A DNA stretch of 64,000 nt from Flavobacteriaceae bacterium PS02338 (lineage in GTDB: Bacteria; Bacteroidota; Bacteroidia; Sphingobacteriales; Sphingobacteriaceae): assembly GCA_029959615.1 (NCBI GenBank), contig JASCOD010000001.1:1612001-1676000 (forward strand), read 5' to 3'. A model generated the notes under the pieces. That model saw only the letters and a program-made list of their open reading frames with translations. It was not told the origin of the DNA and searched no databases. Below are positions 1-7,927 of the stretch, one piece after another; positions within the stretch are counted from its first letter, which is position 1, and every line of letters begins with the position of its first letter. Made by a program: the position numbers and the translations under genes.

Positions 1-567
1 GCCAAAACCTTTAGAAGCATCTTGGTAGTGGTGTAACATGTGATGATGTTTCAATCTCTTCCATAATCCACTTTTAAAATTGGCGTGATGAAGTGCGTAA
101 TGCACCATATCGTAAAATAAATACCCGCCAATAAACCCTATGAAAAATGAATATTCTTTTGTTTCTGGTAAGAGCCAATCGAACAACAGGTAAAAACCTA
201 AAGCCAAAGGAATGCTGGCAGAAGGAGGCATCACCAAGCGGTTTGCATCATTGGGATAGTCGTGGTGTACGCCGTGAAAAATAAAGTGAATTCGTTTACC
301 CCACTTGCTGGTCGGATAAAAATGGAAAATCCATCGGTGTAGTACATATTCTGTGATTGTCCAAACAAATAGACCAAAAGCTACCCATCCAAAAAATTCC
401 AATACGGGTGTCTGAACATCAAAAAGAGCTTTCCACACTAAGAAAAATATAAGTGGGACGAATATGATTAAGGGTACGTAATATTTTACTTTAGAAAGAG
501 GTTCTAACAAGTCGCTTTTGAACATCCTTGTAGACTCGCTAGAATTCGAGATAAAATTCTTTGCCAT
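1..567 (-). CDS. Fatty acid hydroxylase (sterol desaturase superfamily), 3' end outside window
   Basis: This is the N-terminal 189 residues of an integral-membrane di-iron hydroxylase; the stop lies beyond base 1. Reading from ATG at 567 gives hydrophobic segments and the classic histidine clusters HRWIFH, HFIFHGVHHD, HYALHH and LKHHHMLHHYQ, which ligate the di-iron centre in the fatty acid hydroxylase/sterol desaturase superfamily. The GVHHDYPND and HHYQDASKGFGVSS stretches resemble fatty acid 2-hydroxylases that act on sphingolipid acyl chains. The start is 4 bases after the stop of the CDP-alcohol transferase gene, so the two are almost certainly co-transcribed. Inferred role: 2-hydroxylation of the N-acyl chain of ceramide made by the upstream genes; the exact substrate is not proven by sequence. 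Confidence 0.85.
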   Translation of the reverse strand, partial: MAKNFISNSSESTRMFKSDLLEPLSKVKYYVPLIIFVPLIFFLVWKALFDVQTPVLEFFGWVAFGLFVWTITEYVLHRWIFHFYPTSKWGKRIHFIFHGVHHDYPNDANRLVMPPSASIPLALGFYLLFDWLLPETKEYSFFIGFIGGYLFYDMVHYALHHANFKSGLWKRLKHHHMLHHYQDASKGFG

Positions 568-571
568 GGTA

Positions 572-1846
572 TTATACTTTTATTCTTTCGGTTATTGCCT
601 TGCTTGGATTGCTAGCTTCGTAACCTTTTATTTCTACATATTTAACATTGGGTACCCAAAATGTACCACCTTCTATTCTCAAGAAAATTCTATCCAACAA
701 TATCTTCTTGTTATTTGCTGTTGCGTAAACATGGTATTTTTTATCCGTTGACGATTTGGTTAACAGCAGAGGGAATTTTTTGTAAGACACAAAGCGCAGC
801 TCATAATTTCCGTTCCCGATATCTTTAGTTTGAATACCGTAAGCAAATTTACGTTGAATGTAGTTCAAATCTTTTTTTCCTTCTTTATCTGCATAACGCA
901 TCCAAAACACATTTACAGGTTGTTCTTTGTTTAATTCGCCATTCTCATTTACATTTAATTGGCAAATGATGGTGTTGATATTAGGATCACGTTGTACGTA
1001 AAACAATTGGTTGCTAATGTTTTTAGGCGTAGGAAAAGTTAGGGGAGAAGGATCGTCCTGTGCATTTACGTTAGACGGAATTCCAAATCCAAAACCTAAA
1101 AAGAAAATAGCACCAATAAGTAGGGCAGCTTTATTGTTAGTTTTTGGGAATTCTTTCGCATCTAAAGCTTTTTTAGCATCTCTTAATCTATTTACAGCGG
1201 TAATATTTGTCATCACGGCCATAATAGCAATTGGTAGAGTAAAAATGGTCATGGTTTCGAATACATGAAATTTAATACCCGGAACGTAAACTTTATAATC
1301 GGCACCTAGGAAATTATAAGCTATACCACAAGCAATTGCAAATACGCCAATAGTAACTACACGTTCTGGACGTTGCATTAAACCTCCTTTACATTCTACA
1401 CCTAAACCTTCCGCCCTAGCACGAGTATAACTCACCATCATTGAACCAATTAGGGCAATAAACGCAAATAGTGAACTTAGGAAGTAATGATGTGCCACTA
1501 AGTAGTAGCAAATTCCTAAGAACATTACCATTTCACTGTACCTATCTAACACAGAATCATACATGGCACCAAACTTGGAGCTCATGTTGCCCAAGCGTGC
1601 AACTTGTCCGTCTAGCATATCGAATAAACCAGCGAACAGTACCAGGGCACCAGCCCAACCTACGTACTCTAATTCACCACGGTTAGATTTTTCTGCACCG
1701 ATAATGAAAATGATGGCAACACCAATGTTAAGTACTAAGCCAATAGTAGTAACCATATTTGGCGTTAGTCCAATTTTAATTAACCCCTTAACAAAGGGAT
1801 TAATCACTTTATAAATACCTTGTTGCAGGTTATCTCTTAATTCCAT
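572..1846 (-). CDS. CDP-alcohol phosphatidyltransferase (probable PI-phosphate synthase) fused to a DUF4833-like domain
   Basis: The protein has 424 residues. Residues 1-235 form a CDP-alcohol phosphatidyltransferase with the full signature: D76, D79-G80, A83-R84, G93, D97 and D101, and several membrane helices. It transfers a phosphatidyl group from CDP-diacylglycerol to an alcohol. The nearby inositol-3-phosphate synthase and PgpA-family phosphatase make inositol phosphate the likely acceptor, giving phosphatidylinositol phosphate. Residues 240-263 look like an internal signal peptide or extra membrane helix ending in NVNAQ, and about 265-424 resemble DUF4833, normally a separate secreted protein in Bacteroidetes. 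There is no Met between residue 212 and the DUF4833 region, so separate initiation is unlikely. The gene sits 3 bases after the DUF5686 gene and 4 before the hydroxylase. Confidence 0.85.
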   Translation of the reverse strand: MELRDNLQQGIYKVINPFVKGLIKIGLTPNMVTTIGLVLNIGVAIIFIIGAEKSNRGELEYVGWAGALVLFAGLFDMLDGQVARLGNMSSKFGAMYDSVLDRYSEMVMFLGICYYLVAHHYFLSSLFAFIALIGSMMVSYTRARAEGLGVECKGGLMQRPERVVTIGVFAIACGIAYNFLGADYKVYVPGIKFHVFETMTIFTLPIAIMAVMTNITAVNRLRDAKKALDAKEFPKTNNKAALLIGAIFFLGFGFGIPSNVNAQDDPSPLTFPTPKNISNQLFYVQRDPNINTIICQLNVNENGELNKEQPVNVFWMRYADKEGKKDLNYIQRKFAYGIQTKDIGNGNYELRFVSYKKFPLLLTKSSTDKKYHVYATANNKKILLDRIFLRIEGGTFWVPNVKYVEIKGYEASNPSKAITERIKV

Positions 1847-1849
1847 TTT

Positions 1850-4411
1850 TTAAAAATCTAGCTTAATTCTAGCTCTGATGCCCCATTCTGTAACTTCTGG
1901 ATTGTTGAGATAGTTAAATCTCTTCACTAAATCTACCCTAAGTATCTTAAAAATATTTCCCAAACCAACGCTGCCCTCCATATATGGTTCTTTGCTTAAT
2001 GAGTAAGTTCTTTGCACGCCGTTTTCGTAGGTCGGCATTTTATAGTTACCCACTGGCGTTTTATCTGGATTGTTCTCGTCTCTTAAGCCTCCATAAATTG
2101 CTTTAAAAGAAACAATCTCGCGTAACTTCAGTTTGCTTAGCAAAGGTATCTTATTTAAAAAGAAACCATTAAAGTTATGATCGATATTTATTGCGGCATA
2201 TCTGTCACTTACAAACTCAAGAAAGTTCATTAGGTTGTAAGAGTTTAATTGGTAGGCATAAGTTTGGTTGGCACGATGTATTGCCAATAAAGGAAACGGT
2301 ACTTTTCCGGCAATGTAAGCGCCCTCTACAGTAACATCAGTAAAACCTAATTGAGATAAATAAAAGCGTTTATCTACACTGGCCATAATGTTATGGTAGT
2401 TGTACTCACCACCAAGAAAACCTTTAATACCCGCCGTATATCTTAAGTTGAAAATTGGATAACGGTCAATAATTGGTGTACGGTAGATTTTGCCTTGGTA
2501 GAATTTCTCATTTTTGGCATATCTTAAGCCAATGCTAAACTCTGTTGTATTTAATAGTGTAACGTCGGTATTGTTTACGGCATTGGTATAAAGTAGCCCG
2601 CCTGCTGGGGTCTGAGACCATTTTTTTAAACCAACGGTGTAAGAAAAGCGGTTTTCGAATTCTTTTACGTAATCTAGGCGATAAAAATCGTTGTACAGCA
2701 ACATGTCATTTACACCGCGTTTAAATGATAGCAAGAAGTTGTCTTCCTGTACAAATTGTAATTCTTGTCCTGGTATTTTGGTATCTCTTTGAAAGCTAGC
2801 TCTAATGTAGTTCTGAGGGAATTTATAGATGGACTTATTGTTCAAAGAATAAGTCCCAGATAAGAAGAACTTCCATTTCTCGTCTTTAAAACCATAGGCA
2901 GCATAGTTCTCAAAGTAAAAACGTTTGCTTAGTGCAGGTGTAGTTCTGCCACCCAAACGCAGACGGAAACCCTCTACATTGTTGAAACTATAAAAGGTAT
3001 TGGTTGGACCAACTTCATAAGGCCCGAAGTCCCAATAGCCAGCAAATACAAAGGTTACCAGTTTCACAGTTCTTCTAAACGATGGCAATTTTTGAAGGGT
3101 ATCGATATTGCTATAGATTTTTAACTGTTGTTGAGGGATGGAATCTAATCGATTTTGCGACCAAAAAGTATCAGATCTTTTGCCTGCATCAGCTAATACT
3201 TCTAGTTTTTTACCAGAAAATACGGTTTCAGGAATTTCTATGTTAGTTTTATATTGGTCATAGCTCACACTTCTTTCGCCAGTAAAGCCTAGACCTTTAT
3301 TTTTGCTAATCCCGAAATCAGCAATTAAATTACTTTTGCTTAGGTAATACCTGCTATCCGTATTTTTTTCAAAATCCAACGCTATTTCCATTCCCCTAAC
3401 AAAGTTGAGGTTAATGTGTTTATTTACACCAAAGGCAGCTTTTTGTACCGCATAATTGCCATCCATGGTGATATAGATTTTGCCCTCAAACAACATATCA
3501 CCTTTGGTACGAGGTGTAAATGAAAGCTCAATGATATTTCCGTTGGCACTTTTCACTGTATCTGTAATAAAGAATTTGTAAAAAGTAGGGGCAGAGTTCG
3601 CTATAGGACTTAAAAACTCGTTACTCATTACTGAGATATTATTATCATAGATATTGATGTTTTGGTACATCCTATCGAAATAAGCTTTCATACCTTGGTT
3701 GTCAATAAATCTATTGTCAAATTCCACCTGCTTTTCTGCCAATACAACTGTTTTACTTTTATCAGGAGAAAAACTCAGATATTGGTCAGACAGCTTTTCT
3801 TGGATATAGATAGGTAAGAGATTTTTGCCTCCTATTTTGGTTGAATCTTGCTCTTGAAACAAAAACTGGTAATTTCTAAAAATACGCTTGCTCTTAAATT
3901 TCTCAGAAACGTTGCTCATTGAAAACAACATTTTTTCGTACTCTTTATATTGTACGGTTTCGTAAGCTTTAGGCTGATTCTTGTCCTTGTTTTCGATTAC
4001 TTGTCTTATCAATTCTACTGCAGGGTTGTTCTTATTAGAGTACCTAACTTTTTTACCCGCTATAATTGTAACCTCATTTAACGACTGCGCATTTGATTTT
4101 AGGAGAATATCTAATTTTTGAGTTTGCCCAACAACGATATTTTTATACAAAATCTCGTAGCCAACGTAGTTAAATTTCAGTTTGTTATAATCTTCATTAG
4201 TGCTGATTCTGAAATTTCCATCTATGTCTGTTTGTGTTCCCAAGCGGGTATCATTAAAGAAAATAGATACATAGGGTAATGTTTCTTTCGTTACAGCGTC
4301 TCTAACTGTTCCTGTAATAATAGTTTTTTGGGCAAATGCCGATGATATACCTATTACAGTAGCACTAAAAAAAGTTAGTGCATAAATTAATGTCTTATAT
4401 GTTTGTTTCAT
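1850..4411 (-). CDS. DUF5686 outer-membrane beta-barrel protein with carboxypeptidase-regulatory-like domain
   Basis: This 853-residue protein has a signal peptide ending in SAFAQ, then a carboxypeptidase-D regulatory-like beta-sandwich at about residues 30-115 (TGTVRDAVTKETLPYVSIFF, then IDGNFRI). The remainder is typical of DUF5686 and ends in a barrel-like terminal strand, RIRARIKLDF in pattern. Proteins of this type are found in the outer membrane of Bacteroidetes but have no assigned function. It lies 2 bases after the GtrA gene and 3 before the CDP-alcohol transferase, inside a tight lipid operon. That location suggests a part in moving or sensing the lipid at the outer membrane, which is inference only. 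Confidence 0.85.
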   Translation of the reverse strand: MKQTYKTLIYALTFFSATVIGISSAFAQKTIITGTVRDAVTKETLPYVSIFFNDTRLGTQTDIDGNFRISTNEDYNKLKFNYVGYEILYKNIVVGQTQKLDILLKSNAQSLNEVTIIAGKKVRYSNKNNPAVELIRQVIENKDKNQPKAYETVQYKEYEKMLFSMSNVSEKFKSKRIFRNYQFLFQEQDSTKIGGKNLLPIYIQEKLSDQYLSFSPDKSKTVVLAEKQVEFDNRFIDNQGMKAYFDRMYQNINIYDNNISVMSNEFLSPIANSAPTFYKFFITDTVKSANGNIIELSFTPRTKGDMLFEGKIYITMDGNYAVQKAAFGVNKHINLNFVRGMEIALDFEKNTDSRYYLSKSNLIADFGISKNKGLGFTGERSVSYDQYKTNIEIPETVFSGKKLEVLADAGKRSDTFWSQNRLDSIPQQQLKIYSNIDTLQKLPSFRRTVKLVTFVFAGYWDFGPYEVGPTNTFYSFNNVEGFRLRLGGRTTPALSKRFYFENYAAYGFKDEKWKFFLSGTYSLNNKSIYKFPQNYIRASFQRDTKIPGQELQFVQEDNFLLSFKRGVNDMLLYNDFYRLDYVKEFENRFSYTVGLKKWSQTPAGGLLYTNAVNNTDVTLLNTTEFSIGLRYAKNEKFYQGKIYRTPIIDRYPIFNLRYTAGIKGFLGGEYNYHNIMASVDKRFYLSQLGFTDVTVEGAYIAGKVPFPLLAIHRANQTYAYQLNSYNLMNFLEFVSDRYAAINIDHNFNGFFLNKIPLLSKLKLREIVSFKAIYGGLRDENNPDKTPVGNYKMPTYENGVQRTYSLSKEPYMEGSVGLGNIFKILRVDLVKRFNYLNNPEVTEWGIRARIKLDF

Positions 4412-4413
4412 TT

Positions 4414-4788
4414 TTACTGTGTGAAAATGAATTGCTTCTGCATGAAGTAATTATAAATAGTACCAATCAGTCCAGAAACGAGAACTTTCGAAAGCATATA
4501 GTTAATGCTTAAAAAATGAGTGAGTATGTAAACTCCAGTAGTTACAATCAAAAGATTGCCGCACCATACCAAAATATACTTTAAAATTTGAAGCTTAATG
4601 TCTTTCTCCGTAGAGTTAAACACCCAGTTACGCCCCATATAAAAGTTTACACAGCCACCAACAACTGTTCCTGTTACACTCCCTGCAACATACCAAACCC
4701 CTAAAAAGCTCACACAAAACCATGTGACAAAATAGTCTGCTAACGTTGCCGTTAGTGACGAAGCTTGTGCTTTTATAAAGGTTAACAT
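4414..4788 (-). CDS. GtrA family membrane protein
   Basis: This 124-residue protein has about four predicted membrane segments and the GtrA pattern: an N-terminal LADYFVTWFCVSFLG helix, then GSVTGTVVGGCVNFYMGRNWVF and a C-terminal NYFMQKQFIF. GtrA relatives are small four-helix proteins thought to flip polyprenyl-phosphate sugars. The gene lies between a PgpA-family phosphatase (4 bases upstream) and a DUF5686 outer-membrane protein (2 bases downstream). In this setting it could move an inositol lipid or a glycosyl carrier across the inner membrane. The family call is firm; the substrate is inferred from neighbours only. Confidence 0.85.
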   Translation of the reverse strand: MLTFIKAQASSLTATLADYFVTWFCVSFLGVWYVAGSVTGTVVGGCVNFYMGRNWVFNSTEKDIKLQILKYILVWCGNLLIVTTGVYILTHFLSINYMLSKVLVSGLIGTIYNYFMQKQFIFTQ

Positions 4789-4792
4789 CTTC

Positions 4793-5248
4793 TTAAAATA
4801 TGTTGAAGAAAATAATTGTTTGCATTACAATGTTTGCATAAATCCCTGCCAAAACATCATCTGCCATTACGCCCCAACCTCCGGGCCACTTTTCCAGTCT
4901 ACGTATACCTAATGGTTTCAAAATGTCAAAAAACCTGAACAAAACCAATCCGGTAATTATGTATTTAACCTCCACAGGTACAAAAAGTAGCGTAATACAC
5001 ATTCCTGCTACTTCATCTATAACCACTCGGTTATGGTCTTTGCCCCAAAGTACTTCTACTTCGTTTGCACTTCTAACACCTTGCATGGTTAATAGTAAGG
5101 TAATTAATATCGGTGCAAGCTTTGGTTCATATCCGCCAGATAGAAAAAAATACCATAAAAGGCAGGTAAAAATGGAGGCATAAGTGCCAGCTCCTTTACC
5201 AATGTATCCAATTCCCAGGCTGGTTGATATGATTTTGTGAAATATCAC
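4793..5248 (-). CDS. PgpA-family phosphatidylglycerophosphatase (candidate PI-phosphate phosphatase)
   Basis: This 151-residue membrane phosphatase has the PgpA hallmarks: GIGYIGKGAGTYAS near the N-terminus, DHNRVVIDEVAGM in the middle, and FRFFDILKPLGIRRLEKWP then GGWGVMADDVLAGIYAN, with the conserved acidic residues that bind metal and substrate. PgpA enzymes remove phosphate from phosphatidylglycerol phosphate. A paralogue encoded next to inositol-phosphate synthase and a CDP-alcohol transferase in Bacteroides inositol-lipid clusters is, from memory, the phosphatidylinositol-phosphate phosphatase, and that is the preferred role here. It starts 251 bases after the inositol-3-phosphate synthase gene, with GtrA following 4 bases later. 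Use in ordinary phosphatidylglycerol synthesis cannot be excluded. Confidence 0.85.
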   Translation of the reverse strand: MIFHKIISTSLGIGYIGKGAGTYASIFTCLLWYFFLSGGYEPKLAPILITLLLTMQGVRSANEVEVLWGKDHNRVVIDEVAGMCITLLFVPVEVKYIITGLVLFRFFDILKPLGIRRLEKWPGGWGVMADDVLAGIYANIVMQTIIFFNIF

Positions 5249-5400
5249 TGTTTTAATTTCTTCGGGATTTTAAGCAATTCACGTTATATTTTTTTACGCC
5301 TCAAAACTATGGAAACTTTTTTTAAATCCAAAGTTTCCGAAGGTCGTTTTCCTAACGTTTAAAGCAAATTACATTTAGCAGACAAAATGATAAAATTATT

Positions 5401-5457
5401 AAGGAAACTGCTTAAGCTGGTTGAAGTTTAACTCTTTACCTTTTTAAACAGTTTCCT
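5401..5457. repeat. Inverted repeat between inositol-phosphate synthase and PgpA genes
   Basis: AGGAAACTG near 5402 is matched by its exact complement CAGTTTCCT near 5449, separated by about 38 bases. In a transcript from the minus strand it would form a stem between the inositol-phosphate synthase stop and the PgpA start. There is no good T-run, so it may be an mRNA-processing or stability element rather than a terminator. Confidence 0.35.
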
Positions 5458-5499
5458 AATCTTATGGGCTTTCTCTGTTAAGATCCCAATGGTTGTTTA

Positions 5500-6813
5500 T
5501 TAGTTTTCTTCATAATAATCAAGCCCTAAGTGAGTGATTAGTTCTTCACCCATGAAATAGCGCAAGGTATTATGTAATTTCTCCAATTGTTTGAAGATAT
5601 CGTTCTCTGGACGTAATCCTTCTTTAGTTTGAGGAGACTTCAAGTAGAAAGATAACCACTCTTGGATACCGCTCATTCCAGCACGTTTAGCTAAATCTGA
5701 GAATAAAGCCAAGTCTAATACGATAGGAGCAGCTAAGATAGAGTCGCGGCACAAGAAGTTAATCTTGATTTGCATTTTGTAACCCATCCATCCGAAGATA
5801 TCAATGTTGTCCCAGCTCTCTTTGTTATCACCGTGAGGAGGATAGTAGTTGATACGGATTTTGTGGTACATATCACCATACAAATCAGGGTTTTGTTCTG
5901 GTTTGAAGATATCTTCCAATACACCTAATTTAGATACTTCTTTAGTTTTAAAGTTATCAGGATCATCCAATACCAAACCATCACGGTTACCTAAAATATT
6001 GTCAGAGAACCAGCCACGTACACCTAATGAACGAGCCATCAAGCCTGGTGCTAATACAGTTTTCATTAATGTTTGACCAGTTTTGAAATCTTTACCAGCA
6101 ACTGGAGTTTGAGTTTCTTTAGCCAACTCTAACATTGCAGGAATGTCTACCGTTAAGTTTGGAGCTCCGTTCGCATAAGCATAACCTAGTTTCAACGCAG
6201 CATAAGCATAAATCATACTTGGTGCAATCAAAGCGTCGTTATCTTTTAGGCCTTGCTCAAATGCAGCTAAAGTTTGGTGAACAGCACTTGGCTCTAAGTA
6301 AATTTCTGTAGAACCACACCATACCAATACGATACGCTCACAGTTGTTTTTAGCTTTAAAGTCTTTGATGTCTTCAATAACTTGTTGTGCTAAATCCCAT
6401 TTTGTAGCAGCTTCTTTAACGTAAGTTCCGTCTAAGTTTTTAACGTAGTTTTTGTCAAATGCAGCTTTGTAAGGTTTGATCGCTTCTAATTCGTCTTTGA
6501 TCTCGTATAAAAGGTGACCATCAATTACTTTAGCTTTCATTGCAGCATCGTACACATTGTCTTCATACACATCCCAACCACCAAATGCTAAGTCTTCTAA
6601 TTTTGCTAATGGAACGAAATCCTTAATTAAAGGCTCGTTGTTGTCTGTTCTTTTACCTACACGAATGGTACCCATTTGTGTTAAAGAACCAATAGGTTTA
6701 GATAAACCTCTTCTAGCAGCAACTACACCAGCAATCATGGTGGTAGCTACAGCACCTAGGCCAGGCATCATTATACCTAATTTTCCATTGGCTCCTTCTA
6801 CTTGCTTTTTCAT
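5500..6813 (-). CDS. Inositol-3-phosphate synthase
   Basis: The 437-residue enzyme converts glucose 6-phosphate to 1D-myo-inositol 3-phosphate using bound NAD. An NAD-binding glycine-rich segment, MMPGLGAVATTMIAGV, lies near the N-terminus. Family motifs follow: GTIRVGKRTDNNEPLIKDF, FGGWDVYEDN, LVWCGSTEIY, the long GKDFKTGQTLMKTVLAPG, and the C-terminal MQIKINFLCRDSILAAPIVLDL. Length fits the bacterial form of the family. It is cytosolic and supplies the head group used by the CDP-alcohol transferase downstream. It is separated from the ceramide reductase gene by 116 bases containing a palindromic repeat and from the PgpA gene by 251 bases, so it may have its own promoter while remaining in the same functional cluster. 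Confidence 0.95.
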   Translation of the reverse strand: MKKQVEGANGKLGIMMPGLGAVATTMIAGVVAARRGLSKPIGSLTQMGTIRVGKRTDNNEPLIKDFVPLAKLEDLAFGGWDVYEDNVYDAAMKAKVIDGHLLYEIKDELEAIKPYKAAFDKNYVKNLDGTYVKEAATKWDLAQQVIEDIKDFKAKNNCERIVLVWCGSTEIYLEPSAVHQTLAAFEQGLKDNDALIAPSMIYAYAALKLGYAYANGAPNLTVDIPAMLELAKETQTPVAGKDFKTGQTLMKTVLAPGLMARSLGVRGWFSDNILGNRDGLVLDDPDNFKTKEVSKLGVLEDIFKPEQNPDLYGDMYHKIRINYYPPHGDNKESWDNIDIFGWMGYKMQIKINFLCRDSILAAPIVLDLALFSDLAKRAGMSGIQEWLSFYLKSPQTKEGLRPENDIFKQLEKLHNTLRYFMGEELITHLGLDYYEEN

Positions 6814-6850
6814 TATTGTTATTTATTATGTGTTAATCCTATTTAAGTTT

Positions 6851-6918
6851 TAAGTTGTAGGTTTTAAGTTTTAAGTGTTGGTTGTGGCGCTTTAATACCA
6901 CTTACAACCTATAACTTA
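6851..6918. repeat. Imperfect palindromic repeat (TAGGTTTTAAGTTTTAAGT family)
   Basis: Arms at 6851-6868 and 6901-6918 are inverted copies matching at 16 of 18 positions. The TAGGTTTTAAGTTTTAAGT core also occurs at about 19861-19882, so this is a dispersed intergenic family. It lies between the ceramide reductase and inositol-phosphate synthase genes, where a hairpin could set the ratio of the two halves of the cluster. Confidence 0.6.
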
Positions 6919-6929
6919 TTACGTAAAAC

Positions 6930-7922
6930 CTATTTCAGCCAGTTATTTACCTTGTACCATTTTACGGTCTCTTCTAATCCCCGCTCTAAATTGTATTGAG
7001 GTTTAAACTGTAAGTCTTTTTTTAAATTCTCAATGTTGCAGGCCCAATTTGGAGCCGTTAACTCTTTAATTTTCTCTTTATTTAGCGTTGGCGTTTTGGA
7101 ACTTCTAGCGTAAATAGTATCCATGAAACTTGCCAGCCCTTTTATAATTCCCAATGGGATGTGCATTTTCAGTGTTTTCTTCTGTAATGCTTTTTTCAAA
7201 CCATCAGCTAATGCGTATCTATTGTAAGTTAGCCCGTCAGAAATGTTGTAGGTTTTGTGCACAATCTCCGATTTTAAAAAGCGGATAATAATTTCTGCCA
7301 AATCCTTCACATAAATGAAGCTTAACTGTTGATTAAACCTGCCAATGTATGGCTCCAAACCTTGGTTAATGGTTTTGAATAGAATTAATATGTCTTTCTC
7401 TCTTGGTCCATAAACAGCAGTTGGTCTAACTGTAATCAATGGAAGATTTTCTATTTTATTTAAATACTCTTCTGCCAGTTTCTTGCTCAAGCCATAAAAA
7501 GTAACGGGTTGTGCAACTGCATTGTCGTTAATAACGCTATCAAAATCTGCAATAGGTCCAATGGCAGCTAAACTGCTTACGAATACAAATTTTTCTAGTT
7601 TATAGCTAACTAGCGATGCTGCAAGCGCTAGATTTCTGCTATACTCGGCATTTACCCTGTTGTATTCTTGCAAGGTTTTTGCCTTTGTGGTACCGGCAGC
7701 ATGTATAATATAAGCGTACTGTTTTTCTTCCAGTTCTGCTTTTAGTTTGTCAACTGCGCTAAAGTCTAAATTAACATAGTTGATGTTGAGGTGCTTAAGG
7801 TGTGAGGTGTCGCTATTTGGCCTAACCGCTGCGTAAACTTCTAAGCCGTTTTCAATTGCAGTTATAATTAAATGATAACCTACAAATCCACTAGCGCCTG
7901 TAATTAATACCTTTTTGCTCAC
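6930..7922 (-). CDS. NAD-dependent epimerase/dehydratase family protein, probable ceramide reductase CerR
   Basis: The protein has 330 residues and an extended short-chain dehydrogenase fold. The Rossmann glycine motif is at residues 9-15 (GASGFVG), a catalytic serine region at VSSLAA (115-120), and Tyr143/Lys147 form the YGLSK catalytic pair. The family includes 3-beta-HSD-like and epimerase enzymes. It starts 5 bases after the stop of the putative ceramide synthase gene, which itself follows serine palmitoyltransferase. This matches the bacterial ceramide pathway described in Caulobacter (Spt, bCerS, CerR), where the CerR reductase is of this family and acts on the keto group after N-acylation. 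Family confidence is high; the CerR assignment rests on context. Confidence 0.82.
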   Translation of the reverse strand: MSKKVLITGASGFVGYHLIITAIENGLEVYAAVRPNSDTSHLKHLNINYVNLDFSAVDKLKAELEEKQYAYIIHAAGTTKAKTLQEYNRVNAEYSRNLALAASLVSYKLEKFVFVSSLAAIGPIADFDSVINDNAVAQPVTFYGLSKKLAEEYLNKIENLPLITVRPTAVYGPREKDILILFKTINQGLEPYIGRFNQQLSFIYVKDLAEIIIRFLKSEIVHKTYNISDGLTYNRYALADGLKKALQKKTLKMHIPLGIIKGLASFMDTIYARSSKTPTLNKEKIKELTAPNWACNIENLKKDLQFKPQYNLERGLEETVKWYKVNNWLK

Positions 7923-7927
7923 AATTT

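Noticed and set aside
518..751. Plus-strand frame over the lipid genes at the left edge
   Set aside because: It is antisense to the CDP-alcohol transferase/DUF4833 gene and the hydroxylase, which have clear motifs on the minus strand.
572..1070. DUF4833 part as a separate gene overlapping the transferase
   Set aside because: It is in the same frame as the transferase with no stop between, and there is no Met between residue 212 and the domain.
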